Shown here in pieces: positions 7,894 to 16,662 of a DNA stretch of 64,000 bases. The translations under genes were made by a program, and so were the position numbers. Below the pieces are notes generated by a model. The model had not been told where the DNA came from. It was given only the letters and a program-made list of their open reading frames with translations, and ran no database searches. Every line of letters starts with the position of its first letter. Position 1 is the first letter of the stretch. Origin of the DNA: Chryseobacterium culicis (GTDB taxonomy: Bacteria > Bacteroidota > Bacteroidia > Flavobacteriales > Weeksellaceae); assembly GCF_002979755.1 (NCBI RefSeq), contig NZ_PCPP01000001.1:2808026-2872025 (forward strand). Reading direction: 5' to 3'.

Positions 7894-7945
7894 AACAGAA
7901 CGCTTTACTGAAATAAAAACCAAACTTCAGTGTAAAACAATAAAA

Positions 7946-7977
7946 AAATGTCAGCAGATTTTGATCTGCTGACATTT
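7946..7977 (+). terminator. Terminator after 6646-7893
   Basis: AAATGTCAGCAGAT and ATCTGCTGACATTT pair perfectly over 14 bp around a TTTG loop. It is followed by ACATTTTT. Confidence 0.85.
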
Positions 7978-8116
7978 ACATTTTTACAGAATAGCGTAAT
8001 AATCTGTAAAATACAGACCTGACCTCCAACAAAGTCTATCAGTCCAAAAGAATAATTATCATAAAACACTGTAAATCAAAACACTAATACACCATTCAGG
8101 GTTTTCATTTTATTAC

Positions 8117-8124
8117 TATATTTG
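8117..8124 (+). promoter_or_regulatory. -7 box of icmF (TATATTTG)
   Basis: An exact TAnnTTTG, 27 bases before the icmF ATG. A TTTTC run sits at the -33 distance in place of TTG. Confidence 0.5.
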
Positions 8125-8151
8125 AGAACTTAGAAACTTTCTAGAATTTTT

Positions 8152-11100
8152 ATGGAAACCCAAAAATATACTCCAACCAACAAGGTAAGAATCGTAACTG
8201 CTGCCTCATTATTTGATGGGCATGATGCTGCGATCAATATTATGCGTCGTGTTATTCAGGGAACAGGATGCGAAGTGATCCATTTAGGACACGATAAATC
8301 GGCAGAGGAAGTTGTAAATACAGCGATCCAGGAAGATGCGAATGCTATTGCATTAACTTCATATCAGGGAGGTCACAACGAATATTTCAAATATATCTAT
8401 GACCTTTTGAGAGAAAAAAACTCACCGCAGATCAAAATTTTTGGTGGCGGTGGCGGGGTAATCCTTCCGGAAGAAATCAAAGACCTTATGTCTTACGGAA
8501 TCGATAGAATTTATTCTCCGGATGACGGCCGCGAACTGGGGCTTCAGGGAATGATTGATGATTTGGTACACAGATCGGATTTTGCAACAGGAAAAGATGT
8601 TACGGCTAAAGATCTTGACGATATCAGTTTTGAAAACCCGTCCAGCATTGCACAAATCATCTCAGCCGTTGAAAACTTTTCAGAAGAAAAACCTGAGCTT
8701 GTAAAAGCTATTGACGAAAAATCTAAAGATTTAACAATTCCAATTATTGGTATTACAGGTACAGGAGGAGCTGGTAAATCTTCTTTAACAGACGAATTGG
8801 TAAGACGTTTCTTACGTTCAAATACGGATAAAAAAATCGCCATTATTTCCATTGACCCTTCGAAAAAGAAAACCGGAGGTGCTTTATTGGGAGACAGAAT
8901 CCGTATGAACGCGATTAATGATCCTAGAGTTTATATGCGTTCTATGGCAACCAGAGAAAACAACGTTTCTGTTTCGCCGTTTATTCATTCTGCATTGAAT
9001 GTACTGAAACTGGCTCATCCGGACGTAATTATCCTTGAAACTTCAGGAATTGGACAGTCTGGTTCAGAAGTTTCAGATTTTGCAGACGTTTCTATGTACG
9101 TAATGACTCCTGAATATGGAGCTTCTACACAGTTGGAAAAAATTGACATGCTAGATTACGCAGATCTTGTGGCATTAAATAAATCTGACAAACGTGGTGC
9201 ATTGGATGCTCTTCAGGCGGTAAGAAAACAGTTCCAGAGAAACCATTTATTATGGGAAAGCCCATTAGATGATATGCCTGTGTATGCAACGAAAGCATCT
9301 CAGTTTAATGATCATGGAACCACTGAATTATACAACAGACTTGTTTCAAAAGTAAATGATAAATTCTCCGAATTAAACCTAAAGACTTTTGTAGAACAGG
9401 AAATTACAGAAGAAGTAACCATTATCCCTCCGAAAAGAGTTCGTTACCTTTCTGAAATTGTTGAAAATAATAAGCAATACGATATCAATATTGAAAAGCA
9501 GGCTGAACTGGCCAGAAAAATGTATCATATTGAAGGCGTAAAAAATATCATTTCCAATGAAGTTTTAGAAGCTGAATATCAAAAGGCTGAAAAAGAACTT
9601 CAACAGGATAATATTGATTTCCTGAAAACATGGGATGACACGAAAAAAGCTTTCCATGCAGAGTTTTATTCTTATTATGTAAGAGGAAAAGAAATTAAAG
9701 TTGAAACTTCCACAGAATCTTTATCTCACTTAAGAATTCCAAAAATTGCATTACCAAAGTACAATGACTGGGGAGATCTGATCCAATGGAAAGGACAGGA
9801 AAATCTTCCGGGAAGTTTCCCTTATACAGCGGGTATTTATCCGTTTAAAAGAACCGGTGAAGATCCTACAAGGATGTTTGCAGGAGAAGGAGGCCCTGAA
9901 AGAACCAACAGAAGATTTCACTATGTTTCTGCAGAAATGCCTGCAAAACGTTTATCTACAGCATTTGACTCCGTAACATTATACGGTCAGGATCCTGCTT
10001 TACCACCAGATATTTATGGTAAAATTGGAAATGCAGGAGTTTCTATTGCTACGCTGGATGATGCTAAAAAGCTATATTCAGGATTTGATCTTGTGAATGC
10101 TTTAACTTCAGTTTCAATGACTATCAACGGTCCTGCACCGATGCTGTTGGCTTTCTTTATGAATGCTGCCATCGACCAGAATGTTGAAAAATATATCAAA
10201 GAAAATGGTTTAGAGGCTAAAGTAGAAGCTAAACTGAAGGAGAAATTTGACAACAAAGGTTTAGAAAGACCAAAATATAATGGGGAACTTCCTCCATCCA
10301 ACAATGGTTTAGGGCTACAGCTTTTAGGATTAACAGGTGATGAAGTAATTCCTGCAGAGGTATATGCGGAAATCAAAGCTAAAACGATTGCTACTGTTCG
10401 TGGTACTGTTCAGGCTGACATCTTAAAAGAAGACCAGGCTCAGAATACATGTATTTTCTCTACAGAATTTGCATTGAGACTGATGGGTGATGTTCAGGAA
10501 TATTTCATCAGAGAAAAAGTAAGAAACTTCTACTCTGTTTCCATTTCAGGATATCATATTGCTGAAGCAGGAGCTAATCCGGTTTCCCAATTGGCATTCA
10601 CACTGGCAAATGGTTTCACTTATGTGGAATATTACTTAAGCCGTGGAATGGACATCAATGACTTTGCACCGAACTTATCTTTCTTCTTCTCCAATGGTAT
10701 CGACCCTGAATATTCAGTAATCGGGCGTGTGGCAAGAAGAATCTGGGCAAAAGCCATGAAATTGAAATACGGAGCTGACGAAAGAAGCCAGATGCTGAAA
10801 TACCACATCCAGACTTCAGGACGTTCTCTCCACGCTCAGGAAATTGATTTCAATGATATCAGAACAACTCTTCAGGCGCTTTACGCAATCTATGACAACT
10901 GTAATTCACTTCACACCAATGCGTATGACGAAGCAATTACAACGCCTACTGAGCAATCTGTAAGAAGAGCAATGGCTATCCAGCTGATCATCAATAAAGA
11001 ATTAGGATTGGCTAAAAACGAGAATCCGCTTCAGGGATCATTCATCATTGAAGAATTAACGGATCTTGTAGAAGAAGCTGTTTATACTGAATTCGACAGA

Positions 11101-11499
11101 ATCACGGAAAGAGGTGGTGTTCTTGGAGCGATGGAAACCATGTACCAGCGTTCAAAAATCCAGGAAGAATCTATGCATTACGAATGGCTGAAACATACAG
11201 GTGAATATCCGATTATTGGAGTGAATACTTTCTTAGGAAAAGATGGTTCACCAACCGTTTTACCAGGAGAAGTTATCCGTTCTACGGAAGAGGAAAAACA
11301 GGCACAGATTGAATCTCTTCATAACTTCCAACAGGCCAATGAAAATAAGTCTGAGGAAGCTTTAAGAGAACTTCAGCATGCAGCTATTAACCAGCAAAAC
11401 TTATTTGAAGTGATGATGGATGCCGTAAAATACTGTTCTCTGGGACAGATCACCAATGCTTTATTTGAAGTGGGTGGTAAATACAGAAGAAATATGTAA
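8152..11499 (+). CDS. icmF: Fused isobutyryl-CoA mutase IcmF
   Basis: The 1115-residue protein interconverts isobutyryl-CoA and n-butyryl-CoA with adenosylcobalamin and carries its own G-protein chaperone. Domains in order: cobalamin-binding (residues 12-150; FDGHDAA with the axial ligand His24, then LTSYQGG and GGGGG); a MeaB-like GTPase (about 195-410; P-loop [12 protein letters not shown] at 200-211, NKSD); a linker; and the mutase barrel (about 510-1115; [35 protein letters not shown]). Phe565 in the YPF motif is where methylmalonyl-CoA mutases have Tyr, which favours the isobutyryl-CoA assignment; some family members act on pivalyl- or isovaleryl-CoA. The length fits IcmF. It is a single-gene unit. 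Confidence 0.93.
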   Translation: METQKYTPTNKVRIVTAASLFDGHDAAINIMRRVIQGTGCEVIHLGHDKSAEEVVNTAIQEDANAIALTSYQGGHNEYFKYIYDLLREKNSPQIKIFGGGGGVILPEEIKDLMSYGIDRIYSPDDGRELGLQGMIDDLVHRSDFATGKDVTAKDLDDISFENPSSIAQIISAVENFSEEKPELVKAIDEKSKDLTIPIIGITGTGGAGKSSLTDELVRRFLRSNTDKKIAIISIDPSKKKTGGALLGDRIRMNAINDPRVYMRSMATRENNVSVSPFIHSALNVLKLAHPDVIILETSGIGQSGSEVSDFADVSMYVMTPEYGASTQLEKIDMLDYADLVALNKSDKRGALDALQAVRKQFQRNHLLWESPLDDMPVYATKASQFNDHGTTELYNRLVSKVNDKFSELNLKTFVEQEITEEVTIIPPKRVRYLSEIVENNKQYDINIEKQAELARKMYHIEGVKNIISNEVLEAEYQKAEKELQQDNIDFLKTWDDTKKAFHAEFYSYYVRGKEIKVETSTESLSHLRIPKIALPKYNDWGDLIQWKGQENLPGSFPYTAGIYPFKRTGEDPTRMFAGEGGPERTNRRFHYVSAEMPAKRLSTAFDSVTLYGQDPALPPDIYGKIGNAGVSIATLDDAKKLYSGFDLVNALTSVSMTINGPAPMLLAFFMNAAIDQNVEKYIKENGLEAKVEAKLKEKFDNKGLERPKYNGELPPSNNGLGLQLLGLTGDEVIPAEVYAEIKAKTIATVRGTVQADILKEDQAQNTCIFSTEFALRLMGDVQEYFIREKVRNFYSVSISGYHIAEAGANPVSQLAFTLANGFTYVEYYLSRGMDINDFAPNLSFFFSNGIDPEYSVIGRVARRIWAKAMKLKYGADERSQMLKYHIQTSGRSLHAQEIDFNDIRTTLQALYAIYDNCNSLHTNAYDEAITTPTEQSVRRAMAIQLIINKELGLAKNENPLQGSFIIEELTDLVEEAVYTEFDRITERGGVLGAMETMYQRSKIQEESMHYEWLKHTGEYPIIGVNTFLGKDGSPTVLPGEVIRSTEEEKQAQIESLHNFQQANENKSEEALRELQHAAINQQNLFEVMMDAVKYCSLGQITNALFEVGGKYRRNM

Positions 11500-11521
11500 G
11501 TTTATACAGCAAATATTTTTA

Positions 11522-11561
11522 TACAAAACCTCAAAGGATTTCTTTGAGGTTTTGTATTTTT
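11522..11561 (+). terminator. Terminator after icmF
   Basis: A 15-bp stem TACAAAACCTCAAAG / CTTTGAGGTTTTGTA with a 5-base loop, followed by TTTTT. Confidence 0.9.
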
Positions 11562-11579
11562 AACTTTAAATAAAGCTAA

Positions 11580-12824
11580 ATGACCAAGACAATACTCCTT
11601 ACTTTAATTTTCACTTTTACAATATCCTTTAGCCAGAACAAAAACAATATCAATTATTTTCCTCCTGAAAAGGTGGAAAACAGCTTGGATCAAAATTTTT
11701 TGCTTACTACCTTTTACGCACTTTCGTATCCTGAAACAGGATTCAGCATTACCCATCCTGTTGGTTCTGCAAAGATCTATGAAGAATATCTGATGGAAAA
11801 GAATCCTCAGGATGCAAAAAAGCTACTGGCAGAAATACATTTTAACAAATCAGGGAAACTAAACAGTATACAGCAGCATTCCGATGGAGACCATTCAATA
11901 ATCATTTACAATGAAAAAGCGCTTATTTCTCATATCATTGATCACCATGAGGAATATGACAATATAAGAGAATATACCTATGATACTGTTGGAAATCTCA
12001 TCAGTCTGCATGATTATAACAAGGAAGATGGAAATCTGGATTTTAGAAGTTATACGGAATATCATTATTATATTGAAAACGGCAATACAATTGTTCAAAC
12101 CTATACCATTGAGAAACATACAGGATTACATATTGAAAAAAGGAAACTCACTTTTGACAAACAACAAAGGATGATTAAAGAAGAAAGATCCTTGCGTATT
12201 CCCAATAGAGCAGAATTAAAATACGAAAGAATCTATCGTTATGACCACCCAAAGTTTCCAGAAAAAGTAACAAAAAAAGAAACCCATAATTTCGTAGGAG
12301 ATAATTATGAAAGAGAAATTTTTGAATATAATGATAATGGAGATCTTATTTATACTTCTTTAGATTCTGAGCCAGGGAAATCTTTATACACAGAGAAAAC
12401 AACCTTTTCTTCAAAAAATCAGGCAGAAAAGATAACAATTTACAGCAAAGGTCTAAAAGGTTCTATGAAAGAAGAAAAAAAGACCCACAATCTACTTTCA
12501 TATGATGATTCTGGGAATATTATCTATGATAAAGAAATACGCAAAGAGGAAGATAATGTTTTTACAAAAAACACTTATCAATTTGATGAATATATGAACT
12601 GGACTGAGCTATTAGTTCAGAAACATATCTATCTTCCACAATATGGAAAAAAAGATGATGAATCATTTGACTCGTACTCCAAATACATAAGGGAAATCAG
12701 TTATTCCGGTTTTGAAGAACCGCATAGTGCTAAACTTATTGATACAGTGGCCAGCGAATACTTAAAAAAAGAAGTTCTTGCCAAGAGCAAATTTTACGAA
12801 CAGATCAAAAATACAAAACAGTAA
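11580..12824 (+). CDS. Exported protein with YD/RHS-like strand repeats
   Basis: The 414-residue product has a signal peptide (TKTILLTLIFTFTISFSQ). Its body is a series of short beta-strand units such as EYTYDTVGNLISLHDY, IFEYNDNGDLIYTSLD and LLSYDDSGNIIYDKE, which resemble YD/RHS repeats and the MORN-like repeats common in exported Bacteroidota proteins. It lacks the length and core of an RHS toxin. TAACTTTA upstream is close to a -7 box. Function is unknown; a periplasmic or surface location is inferred. Confidence 0.65.
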   Translation: MTKTILLTLIFTFTISFSQNKNNINYFPPEKVENSLDQNFLLTTFYALSYPETGFSITHPVGSAKIYEEYLMEKNPQDAKKLLAEIHFNKSGKLNSIQQHSDGDHSIIIYNEKALISHIIDHHEEYDNIREYTYDTVGNLISLHDYNKEDGNLDFRSYTEYHYYIENGNTIVQTYTIEKHTGLHIEKRKLTFDKQQRMIKEERSLRIPNRAELKYERIYRYDHPKFPEKVTKKETHNFVGDNYEREIFEYNDNGDLIYTSLDSEPGKSLYTEKTTFSSKNQAEKITIYSKGLKGSMKEEKKTHNLLSYDDSGNIIYDKEIRKEEDNVFTKNTYQFDEYMNWTELLVQKHIYLPQYGKKDDESFDSYSKYIREISYSGFEEPHSAKLIDTVASEYLKKEVLAKSKFYEQIKNTKQ

Positions 12825-12892
12825 AGTTCTGAACCATACAACTTTGAACTTTATTTCAGATCAATTCGTCAAATACAAAAATTAATCACCTG

Positions 12893-12918
12893 AATCTCCT
12901 TATTTTTGGGAGATTTTT
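12893..12918 (+). terminator. Terminator whose loop is the next gene's -7 box
   Basis: AATCTCC (12893-12899) pairs with GGAGATT (12909-12915), followed by a T-rich run. The loop is TTATTTTTG, which contains the TAnnTTTG box of the next gene. Confidence 0.6.
12901..12908 (+). promoter_or_regulatory. -7 box (TATTTTTG) of the Dph6-like gene
   Basis: An exact TAnnTTTG match 18 bases before the ATG at 12927. The in-frame TTG at 12906 belongs to this box and is rejected as a start. Confidence 0.5.
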
Positions 12919-12926
12919 ATTTTACA

Positions 12927-13637
12927 ATGAAACCACAAGCTTTATTCAACTGGAGCAGCGGAAAAGATTCTGCCCTCGCTCTTTATAAAATATTACAAGA
13001 GGATCAATATGAAGTCACAACTCTGTTGACCAGTATCAATCAGGAGTTTCAGAGGATTTCCATGCATGGAGTTCACGTTTCCCTTTTAGAAAAGCAGGCA
13101 GAAAGTCTGGGAATCCCATTACTTACAATGGAACTTCCCAAAGAGCCATCCATGGAAGAATACCAGCAAATTATGAGTAAAACAATGGCTGAAATTAAGG
13201 CTCAGGGAATCACTCATTCAATTTTTGGTGATATCTTCCTGGAAGATCTGCGAAAATACAGAGAAGAACAATTAAACGCTATTGGCATGAAAGCCGTATT
13301 TCCCCTATGGAAACAAAATACATCCCACCTCATCCATGAATTTTTAGAGCTTGGTTTTAAAACTATTGTTACCTGCGTTAACGGGTCTTACCTCGACAAA
13401 AGTTTCGCAGGACGAATTATTGATCAGAAATTCATTGATGATCTTCCTCAAAATGTAGATCCATGCGGAGAAAACGGAGAGTTTCATACCTTTACTTTTG
13501 ATGGTCAAATTTTCAAAAATCCGGTTCATTTTGAAATCGGGGAAACAGTCAAAAAGACTTACCCTAAACCTAAAACAACTCCTGAAGAAGAAGATGAGGA
13601 ATATGTTTTCTGGTTCAGTGATCTGGTAGTAAAATAA
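12927..13637 (+). CDS. Dph6-type ATP-pyrophosphatase (diphthine-ammonia ligase family)
   Basis: The 236-residue protein begins ALFNWSSGKDSALALYKI, the PP-loop (Ser10 to Ser15) of ATP-pyrophosphatases that adenylate a substrate. The family-specific MHGVHVSLLEKQAESLGIPL, FGDIFLEDLRKYREEQL and VDPCGENGEFHTF place it in the Dph6/DUF71 family. In eukaryotes and archaea this enzyme amidates diphthine on elongation factor 2. Bacteria lack diphthamide, so the bacterial substrate is unknown. The ATG at 12927 is chosen over the TTG at 12906, which is promoter. Strong terminators flank the gene. Confidence 0.85.
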   Translation: MKPQALFNWSSGKDSALALYKILQEDQYEVTTLLTSINQEFQRISMHGVHVSLLEKQAESLGIPLLTMELPKEPSMEEYQQIMSKTMAEIKAQGITHSIFGDIFLEDLRKYREEQLNAIGMKAVFPLWKQNTSHLIHEFLELGFKTIVTCVNGSYLDKSFAGRIIDQKFIDDLPQNVDPCGENGEFHTFTFDGQIFKNPVHFEIGETVKKTYPKPKTTPEEEDEEYVFWFSDLVVK

Positions 13638-13666
13638 GCCTGTGAATATTCTTTCACAGGCTTATT
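13633..13666 (+). terminator. Terminator of the Dph6-like gene
   Basis: AATAAGCCTGTGAA / TTCACAGGCTTATT pair over 14 bp; the gene's stop codon lies within the stem. Confidence 0.88.
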
Positions 13667-13852
13667 TTCAATATAGTATTTTATTCAAGGGCATTTCATT
13701 CATATGACTGCACTATTTCACAAAGGTTGATTAAATCCACATTAAATTGCTCCAATACCTCATCTTAGCACGCAATTTGCTTCCCATACTACTCTTTTGG
13801 ATATTTTAGTATCTTTAAGAATATCAATCATCATTAAAAAAATACAACACCT

Positions 13853-14965
13853 GTGATCAAAAATTTAGTATTCCTAATCCTATTCTGCTTTTTATTTTCC
13901 TGTACAACAACTGAGGTTCCAAAAGCTGCCCCTGTTGATAAAAAAGCAATTGTTGATTCTACCATTGCTGCTTTTCAGAAGACCCTTTTAGAACAACAGA
14001 TTGATTCCGCTTTCAAGAAGTATCATTTCAATGGAAGTATTGCCGTTTTTAAAGATTCCCTTCCTCTTTACAGAAGAGAAAACGGATATTCAGATTTTAA
14101 AAGAAAAACTAAGATTGACAGCAATACCATTTTTGCAATAGGATCTGTAAGTAAGCAATTCACCGCTGTTTTAGTCTTACTTCAGATGGAACAGGGAAAA
14201 CTTAATGTGACTGATAAAGCATCAAAATACCTGAAAGAATTTCAGATCAGAGAATATGAAAACATTACGATTCACCAGTTGTTAAATCATACTTCAGGAC
14301 TGAATCTAATGGGTGGGAAGCTGATGTTTAAGAGTGGTTCAGATTTTTTCTACTCTAATGACGGATTCAATACCCTTGGAAAGATTGTAGAAAAAGTTTC
14401 CGGAAAATCATATCATGAAAATGTTCAGGAACTCTTTAAAAAAGCGGGAATGAGACATTCATCTACCGGAGATATTTTTAAAGGAACTCATTTTGCCAGT
14501 GCTTATCTTGGAACACCTGCTAAGTTCTCTGAAGTTCCCAATATGCCGAAAAGATTAGGTGGACAAGAAATCGGAACACCTGCCGGTGGAATATTGTCTA
14601 CCATTCAGGATCTTCATTCATGGAACAATGCATTGTATGGTGGAAAAATTTTAAAACCGGAAACCCTGAAACTCTTTATGGCTAAAAGTGCGGAAAGACG
14701 TCATGCTATCTTTGGAAAAATGGGTTACGCATACGGAATTATGCTTAATATCGGCCAGCCCAATTCTTATTTCCACAGCGGTTATGTAAAAGGTTCCCCT
14801 TCATTAAATATCTATTATCCGGACACCAAAACTTCTGTGATTATTCTGTCTAATATTGCAGACGAAGAAAGAGGAAAAGGAGTAATCTTCAGGCCTCATA
14901 TTGAAGTAAAAAAGATCACAGATCACCTTGAAAACACGCTTACACAGCTTAGAGTAAAACATTAA
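13853..14965 (+). CDS. Beta-lactamase-fold serine hydrolase lipoprotein
   Basis: The 370-residue product starts at GTG. A lipoprotein signal peptide ends in LFSCT (Cys17). The serine hydrolase core of class C beta-lactamase/esterase type has GSVSKQF (SxxK nucleophile), FYSNDGF (YxN) and FHSGYVKG (HxG) in the proper order. Such enzymes in Bacteroidota are often peptidases or esterases rather than true beta-lactamases; the substrate cannot be read from sequence. The lipid anchor points to the outer membrane. TATCTTTA about 40 bases upstream is a near match to the -7 box. Confidence 0.8.
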   Translation: MIKNLVFLILFCFLFSCTTTEVPKAAPVDKKAIVDSTIAAFQKTLLEQQIDSAFKKYHFNGSIAVFKDSLPLYRRENGYSDFKRKTKIDSNTIFAIGSVSKQFTAVLVLLQMEQGKLNVTDKASKYLKEFQIREYENITIHQLLNHTSGLNLMGGKLMFKSGSDFFYSNDGFNTLGKIVEKVSGKSYHENVQELFKKAGMRHSSTGDIFKGTHFASAYLGTPAKFSEVPNMPKRLGGQEIGTPAGGILSTIQDLHSWNNALYGGKILKPETLKLFMAKSAERRHAIFGKMGYAYGIMLNIGQPNSYFHSGYVKGSPSLNIYYPDTKTSVIILSNIADEERGKGVIFRPHIEVKKITDHLENTLTQLRVKH

Positions 14966-14982
14966 TTTTCATGATAATTCAT

Positions 14983-15702
14983 CTATGCCGGCTTCAGGAA
15001 TTCCTGCATTTTTATTAAATTCTTTTTATGTTCAAGAAAATTGAAGACGGCAAAAGAAAGGGCTACCTGTAATACAAAAGGAAGAATTAAAGTCATCAGA
15101 ACCCCAACAACATCCGTATAGTTTTGTTGTCTGAAAAACTGATAGGCATAATCCCCGCTTTTCAATGTCACTTGTGTCATGGAACTGGCACCAATAACCA
15201 TTAATCCCAGATTCTGCTGATACATTGTGTAAAGGCATTTCCCTCTGTATTTAAAATCAGCCTTTATATATTTCCAGATTTTATAATTAAAAATCCATAT
15301 CAATAGTGTTGTCAAGACAAATGATCCATTAAGAAGTCTGAAAAGTATTTTATATACCTCTTGATTTGCTGCCATAAAAATCAGCAATAGATTAACAGCA
15401 AAAGCCAGAGCCCCTACCATCAAAGATTTTTTGAAAAGGCCACTATATTTCTCCTGGATAATTCTTTTAGCAATGAAAGGAATTTTAGTGGGATAAAACA
15501 GCAGGTAATTAACCATTGTAAACTCTCCGTTCCAGGATTCTTTCACTTTTAGAAAAGCTTCTTCAAAACTGATATTTTCATTGAACTGAATATCTGAAAT
15601 CTGACTCATCATATGATCTCTGATCTCTACCAAAATATCTAAAGAAAGCTCCTGAGCTACCAGATAATCTGTAATTTTATTTTCCTGTACTTCGGTGATC
15701 AT
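14983..15702 (-). CDS. Four-helix membrane protein paired with PadR regulator
   Basis: The 239-residue protein has a soluble N-terminal part (residues 1-90) with an IRDHMMSQISD helix and a conserved-looking FEEAFLKVKESW segment. Four hydrophobic segments follow, near 98-116, 121-140, 165-182 and 200-222. This architecture, directly downstream of a PadR regulator with a 4-base overlap, is common in Bacteroidota. The N-terminal part recalls the DUF1700-like partners of PadR regulators. Function is unknown, perhaps a sensor or stress protein controlled by the regulator. Confidence 0.7.
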   Translation of the reverse strand: MITEVQENKITDYLVAQELSLDILVEIRDHMMSQISDIQFNENISFEEAFLKVKESWNGEFTMVNYLLFYPTKIPFIAKRIIQEKYSGLFKKSLMVGALAFAVNLLLIFMAANQEVYKILFRLLNGSFVLTTLLIWIFNYKIWKYIKADFKYRGKCLYTMYQQNLGLMVIGASSMTQVTLKSGDYAYQFFRQQNYTDVVGVLMTLILPFVLQVALSFAVFNFLEHKKNLIKMQEFLKPA

Positions 15703-16022
15703 ACATTGAATATTGTCTGTAGGTTGAGTAAATAGCTTTTCATCTCAGTTTCCTGTTCTGTCTGTTGTTTTGTACCTTTTTCAGTCAGCAGGTAATATTT
15801 CCGGTCTCTTCCATTAATCTTCTGAATTTCGGAAGTGATCATTCCATCATTTTCTAATTTGTGCAGCAATGGATAAAGTGCGCCTTCCGTCATTTCAAGT
15901 TCACCCTGAGTAAGTTCTTTCGCTCTTTGGGTGATTTGATACCCATACATTTTAACTTCCTTTGAAAGAAGCTTCAAAATAATATTCTGAAGAGTACCTT
16001 TATAAAGACTATTCTTTTTCAT
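15699..16022 (-). CDS. PadR family transcriptional regulator
   Basis: The 107-residue protein has the winged-helix PadR core: GTLQNIILKLLSKEVKMYGYQITQRAKE, TEGALYPLLHKLENDGMI, then a wing with GRDRKYYLLTEKG. The short C-terminal helix dimerises. The start at 16022 (MKKNSLYKG) is chosen because the upstream in-frame ATG at 16055 lies ahead of the -7 box at 16043-16050 and so would not be in the transcript. A perfect 10-bp inverted repeat flanks that box, so autorepression is likely. It overlaps the partner membrane gene by 4 bases. Confidence 0.88.
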   Translation of the reverse strand: MKKNSLYKGTLQNIILKLLSKEVKMYGYQITQRAKELTQGELEMTEGALYPLLHKLENDGMITSEIQKINGRDRKYYLLTEKGTKQQTEQETEMKSYLLNLQTIFNV

Positions 16023-16030
16023 AGTAGGGC

Positions 16031-16074
16031 TTATATACATTGCAAACTTATGCATAATTTTCTTATGTATATAA
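16031..16074 (-). promoter_or_regulatory. Probable PadR operator over the padR promoter
   Basis: TTATATACAT (16031-16040) and ATGTATATAA (16065-16074) are perfect inverted repeats with a 24-base spacer. Between them, on the minus strand, is TAAGTTTG (16043-16050), the -7 box. PadR family regulators often bind ATGTAT/ATACAT-like repeats. The site could also affect the divergent gene at 16105. Confidence 0.55.
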
Positions 16075-16104
16075 ATTTAATATAAAAACTTTTTAAATTG
16101 CTAT

Positions 16105-16629
16105 ATGAAAAAAATGTACTTCATCGCTGTTTACCCTCCTCAGGAGATTATTGAAGAAATAAAAATCTTTAAAGAGGATATGGCAACGAATTATGCCAAC
16201 TCCAAGGCTTTGAAAAATGAAGCCCACATTACCCTATTTCCTCCCTTTTCAAGAGAAATTGAACTGGAGGACGATATTCATAGTGCTTTTCAGAAGATCA
16301 ATACAGAAATCACTCCTTTTGAAGTAGAACTGGACGGCTTTGGAAGCTTTCCTAATCCTAAAAATCCTGTACTCTATATTCAACCTAAAGAAAATGATCA
16401 GTTAACAGCGCTTTATCATAAAGTAAAGGAATGCTTTAATTTTATTCAATATTCTTTTCACCCGCATATGACGGTGGGATTCAGGGATCTGACCTGGGAA
16501 AATTATCTTAAAGCCTGGGAAAAATATGAAACCAAGGAATACAAAACTAAATTCTTAGTTGATAAAATATTACTTCTTCGCCATGATGGACAATGGGTAC
16601 CTATAGCAGAGAAAAAACTGGAAAAATAA
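16105..16629 (+). CDS. 2'-5' RNA ligase family (2H phosphoesterase) protein
   Basis: The 174-residue protein has the two HxT/S-type motifs of 2H phosphoesterases, HIT at residues 41-43 and HMT at 121-123, each with a hydrophobic frame (AHITLFPPF, HPHMTVGFRDL). Family members hydrolyse 2',3'-cyclic phosphates or join RNA 2'-5'. The true substrate is not evident. The gene faces away from padR and may share its operator region. A bidirectional terminator follows. Confidence 0.82.
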   Translation: MKKMYFIAVYPPQEIIEEIKIFKEDMATNYANSKALKNEAHITLFPPFSREIELEDDIHSAFQKINTEITPFEVELDGFGSFPNPKNPVLYIQPKENDQLTALYHKVKECFNFIQYSFHPHMTVGFRDLTWENYLKAWEKYETKEYKTKFLVDKILLLRHDGQWVPIAEKKLEK

Positions 16630-16655
16630 AAAACCGGCTGCTGGAGCCGGTTTTT
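16629..16655. terminator. Bidirectional terminator
   Basis: AAAAACCGGCT (16629-16639) and AGCCGGTTTTT (16645-16655) form an 11-bp stem between the convergent 2H phosphoesterase gene and the M64 peptidase gene. Confidence 0.9.
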
Positions 16656-16662
16656 GTTCAAT

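Noticed and set aside
11580..12824. RHS or polymorphic toxin
   Set aside because: The repeats are few, the protein is only 414 residues, and there is no RHS core or toxin and immunity pair.
13853..14965. Antibiotic-resistance beta-lactamase
   Set aside because: The SxxK, YxN and HxG motifs fit the wider serine hydrolase family; nothing indicates beta-lactam hydrolysis.
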